This document shows, piece by piece, positions 41,109 through 42,718 of a DNA stretch of 42,718 bases. Source of the DNA: Isoptericola sp042668085 (GTDB taxonomy: Bacteria > Actinomycetota > Actinomycetes > Actinomycetales > Cellulomonadaceae); NCBI RefSeq assembly GCF_042668085.1, contig NZ_JBHVBO010000020.1, positions 1-42,718 of the forward strand. The letters are read 5' to 3'. Below the pieces are notes generated by a model. It ran no database searches. It had not been told where the DNA came from and worked only from the letters and a program-made list of their open reading frames with translations. Both the position numbers and the translations under genes were made by a program. The first letter of the stretch is position 1, and each line of letters opens with the position of its first letter.

Positions 41109-41507
41109 TCAGCCCTTCTTCGGCGCGAACGCGCCGATGATCGCCTGCAGCACGGCGAGGATGAGGGCGATCCAGACGAACCACCAGAAGCCGCCGCTGA
41201 CCTCGATGCCCCAGTCCCCGAACCATCCCTGGTCGGTGATCCAGGTGGTGAGCCAGAGCACGAAGGCGTTGATGACCAGGTAGAAGAGGCCCAGCGTGAG
41301 GATGAGCAGCGGGATCGAGATGATGCTGACGATCGGCTTCACGAAGCTGCTGATGATGGTGAACACCAGTGCCACGCCGAGCACCGCCAGGATGTACTCG
41401 AGCACGTTGTCGCCGTCGTACGGGGGCAGGATCTCGAGGTTGGTGAAGATCAGGTCGCTCAGCCACAGCGCCACGGCCGTGACGAGGGTGCGGACGATGA
41501 AGTTCAT
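41109..41507 (-). CDS. Four-TM small membrane protein (phage-holin-fold family, PF04020 type)
   Basis: 132 residues with four hydrophobic segments. MNFIVRTLVTAVALWLSDLI opens the protein; VKPIVSIISIPLLILTLGLFY carries the conserved Pro pair of this family, followed by NAFVLWLTTWI. The C-terminus is KKG. The family is named after holins but is mostly chromosomal and of unknown function. ATG 41507 is chosen because CACGAT precedes it by 6 nt. Divergent from hisC. Confidence 0.85.
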   Translation of the reverse strand: MNFIVRTLVTAVALWLSDLIFTNLEILPPYDGDNVLEYILAVLGVALVFTIISSFVKPIVSIISIPLLILTLGLFYLVINAFVLWLTTWITDQGWFGDWGIEVSGGFWWFVWIALILAVLQAIIGAFAPKKG

Positions 41508-41513
41508 CCCGCC

Positions 41514-41519
41514 ATCGTG
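41514..41519 (-). promoter_or_regulatory. -10-like hexamer CACGAT before the four-TM gene
   Basis: On the minus strand, 6 nt before the ATG at 41507. Same hexamer as before the PH-domain gene. Confidence 0.45.
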
Positions 41520-41562
41520 GCACGTCAGCGCCCGCCACGGTGGGAGGGAACGGCGCAGGTGG

Positions 41563-41568
41563 CATCCT
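41563..41568 (+). promoter_or_regulatory. -10-like hexamer CATCCT before the aminotransferase gene
   Basis: Followed by 8 nt and the GTG at 41577; no ribosome site between. Confidence 0.4.
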
Positions 41569-41576
41569 TGGGCGCT

Positions 41577-42671
41577 GTGACCACCCCCGCTGACCCCGTC
41601 CCCGCCTCCGTCGTCCCCCTGCGCGCCGCCGTCGCCGCGCTGCCCGCGTACGTGCCGGGCGCGCGGCCTGCCGAGGGCGCGAAGCTGTGGAAGCTGTCGT
41701 CGAACGAGAACCCGTACCCGCCGCTGCCGTCCGTCCTCGAGGCGATCACCCGCGCGGCGGAGGAGACCAACCGCTACCCCGACATGTACGCGGCGGAGCT
41801 GGTCGAGGCGCTCGCGGCGCACGTCGGCGTCCCGGCCGACCAGGTCGTGGTGGGCAACGGCTCGGTGGCGGTGCTCGGGCACGTGCTGCAGGCCGTCGTC
41901 GAGCACGGCGACGAGGTCGTGTTCCCGTGGCGCTCGTTCGAGGCCTACCCGATCGCGGTCGCCGTCGCGGGCGGCACCGCCGTGACGGTGCCGGTGCGCG
42001 CCGACGGCCGGCTCGACCTGCCGGCCATGGCCGCCGCCGTCACGCCCCGCACGCGCGTCGTCATGGTCTGCACGCCGAACAACCCGACCGGCCCGGTGGT
42101 GCACGCGGACGAGCTCGAGGACCTCCTCGCCGCCGTGCCGCGCGACGTGCTGGTCATCGTGGACGAGGCGTACCTGGAGTTCGTGCGCGACCCGCAGGCG
42201 CCCGAGGGCGTCGACCTGCTGCGCCGGCACCCGAACGTCGTCCTGCTGCGCACGTTGTCCAAGGCGTACGGGCTGGCGGGCCTGCGCGTCGGGTACGCCG
42301 TCGCGGAGCCGCGCCTCGCCGCCGGCATCCGCGCGGTGTCGACGCCGTTCGGCGTGAACCACATCGCCCAGCGCGCGGCGCTGGCCTCGCTCGAGCCCGT
42401 GGCGCAGGACGAGCTGCGCCAGCGCGTGGAGGCCCTGGTCGCCGAGCGCGAGCGCGTCGTGGCCGCCCTGCGCGAGCAGGGCTGGGACCTGCCCGAGACG
42501 CACGCCAACTTCGTGTGGTTCCCGCTCGGCGAGGACACCCTGGCGCGCGCCGCCGAGGCGACCGCCGCCGGCGTCCTCGTGCGCCCCTTCGCCGGCGACG
42601 GCCTGCGCGTCAGCATCGGCGAGGTCGAGGCGAACGACGCCTTCCTCGCCGTCGCCGCCACCTGGCGCTGA
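41577..42671 (+). CDS. hisC: Histidinol-phosphate/aromatic aminotransferase
   Basis: 364 residues. Fold-type I PLP enzyme: KLSSNENPYPPLPSVLEAI, GNGSVAVLGHVLQAV, CTPNNPTGPVV, DEAYLEFV, and the PLP lysine in TLSKAYGLAGLRVGY (Lys229). It transaminates histidinol phosphate and, in actinobacterial relatives (HisC2/Pat type), often aromatic keto acids. No other his genes are present, so a stand-alone aromatic aminotransferase is as likely as HisC. GTG start chosen over the longer open frame because that part mirrors the divergent membrane protein gene. A copy of the dispersed palindrome follows the stop. Confidence 0.93.
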   Translation: MTTPADPVPASVVPLRAAVAALPAYVPGARPAEGAKLWKLSSNENPYPPLPSVLEAITRAAEETNRYPDMYAAELVEALAAHVGVPADQVVVGNGSVAVLGHVLQAVVEHGDEVVFPWRSFEAYPIAVAVAGGTAVTVPVRADGRLDLPAMAAAVTPRTRVVMVCTPNNPTGPVVHADELEDLLAAVPRDVLVIVDEAYLEFVRDPQAPEGVDLLRRHPNVVLLRTLSKAYGLAGLRVGYAVAEPRLAAGIRAVSTPFGVNHIAQRAALASLEPVAQDELRQRVEALVAERERVVAALREQGWDLPETHANFVWFPLGEDTLARAAEATAAGVLVRPFAGDGLRVSIGEVEANDAFLAVAATWR

Positions 42672-42679
42672 CCCCGAAA

Positions 42680-42718
42680 CGTTGTGGGTGTGATCGTGGC
42701 CCTGTTTCGTCTCGAAAC
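42680..42718 (+). terminator. Dispersed palindrome, copy B (cut by the window end)
   Basis: Starts 8 nt after the aminotransferase stop. Outer arm 42680-42702 matches copy A except one base (T for G at 42691). The inner stem is GTTTCG (42704-42709) and CGAAAC (42713-42718) around TCT. The right outer arm, if present, lies beyond the window. Confidence 0.65.

Noticed and set aside
41109..41507. Holin as sign of a prophage
   Set aside because: The family is common in bacterial chromosomes, and no endolysin, capsid, integrase or attachment site is present.

Overview
The window is very GC-rich bacterial DNA with dense, mostly short-spaced genes on both strands, many GTG starts, GGAGG-type ribosome sites beside apparently leaderless genes, and a DUF222/HNH (13E12-type) gene. 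This points to an actinobacterium, most likely Micrococcales (Cellulomonadaceae or Promicromonosporaceae-like). That placement is inferred from gene content only. I see no rRNA, tRNA, CRISPR array, transposase or prophage module. There are two runs of N, at 14193-14288 and 16487-16496.

Layout. 1-10.5 kb is mainly housekeeping: an HNH/DUF222 protein, a Tat-exported metallophosphoesterase, a membrane PH-domain protein, a histidine phosphatase, an NfeD-flotillin pair, a DsbA/FrnE-like oxidoreductase, an unlisted 59-residue Cys-tailed protein, an AlkA-like glycosylase coupled to RNase HI, and a ferritin-VIT1 iron transporter. 10.6-16.4 kb holds two adjacent genes for highly repetitive exported proteins. 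The first is rich in PVV 11-mers. The second is very acidic, built of about 98-residue repeats, ends in an LPTTG sortase signal and is interrupted by the large N gap. 16.7-22.5 kb has two convergent MFS transporters, a GNAT protein coupled to a lipoprotein nuclease, and phosphoglucomutase.

22.5-33.3 kb is dominated by exported hydrolases: a Tat acetamidase/formamidase-like protein, a three-domain phosphoesterase, an SGNH esterase, a Tat GHL10-like glycosidase and an M23 peptidase. An M20D amidase divergent from an AbgT transporter lies among them. 33.3-42.7 kb has a divergent SDR/XRE-regulator pair, adenylosuccinate lyase, an FAD oxidase divergent from a SnoaL-fused ECF sigma factor, a WXG100-like protein coupled to an alpha/beta hydrolase, a four-TM holin-fold protein and a HisC-type aminotransferase.

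Most noteworthy are: (1) the paired repeat surface proteins, with a gap that lies in a GDL-coding 9-nt repeat and hides one continuous gene; (2) a dispersed palindrome just after two stop codons, whose inner stem differs by two compensatory pairs; (3) 14 genes with an nAnnnT hexamer 6-8 nt before the start, which indicates leaderless mRNAs and decides three starts; (4) a UNCG-loop hairpin between the ribosome site and start of the flotillin gene; (5) the overlooked 59-residue protein behind a palindromic upstream site. No complete new multi-gene system can be demonstrated from this sequence alone.
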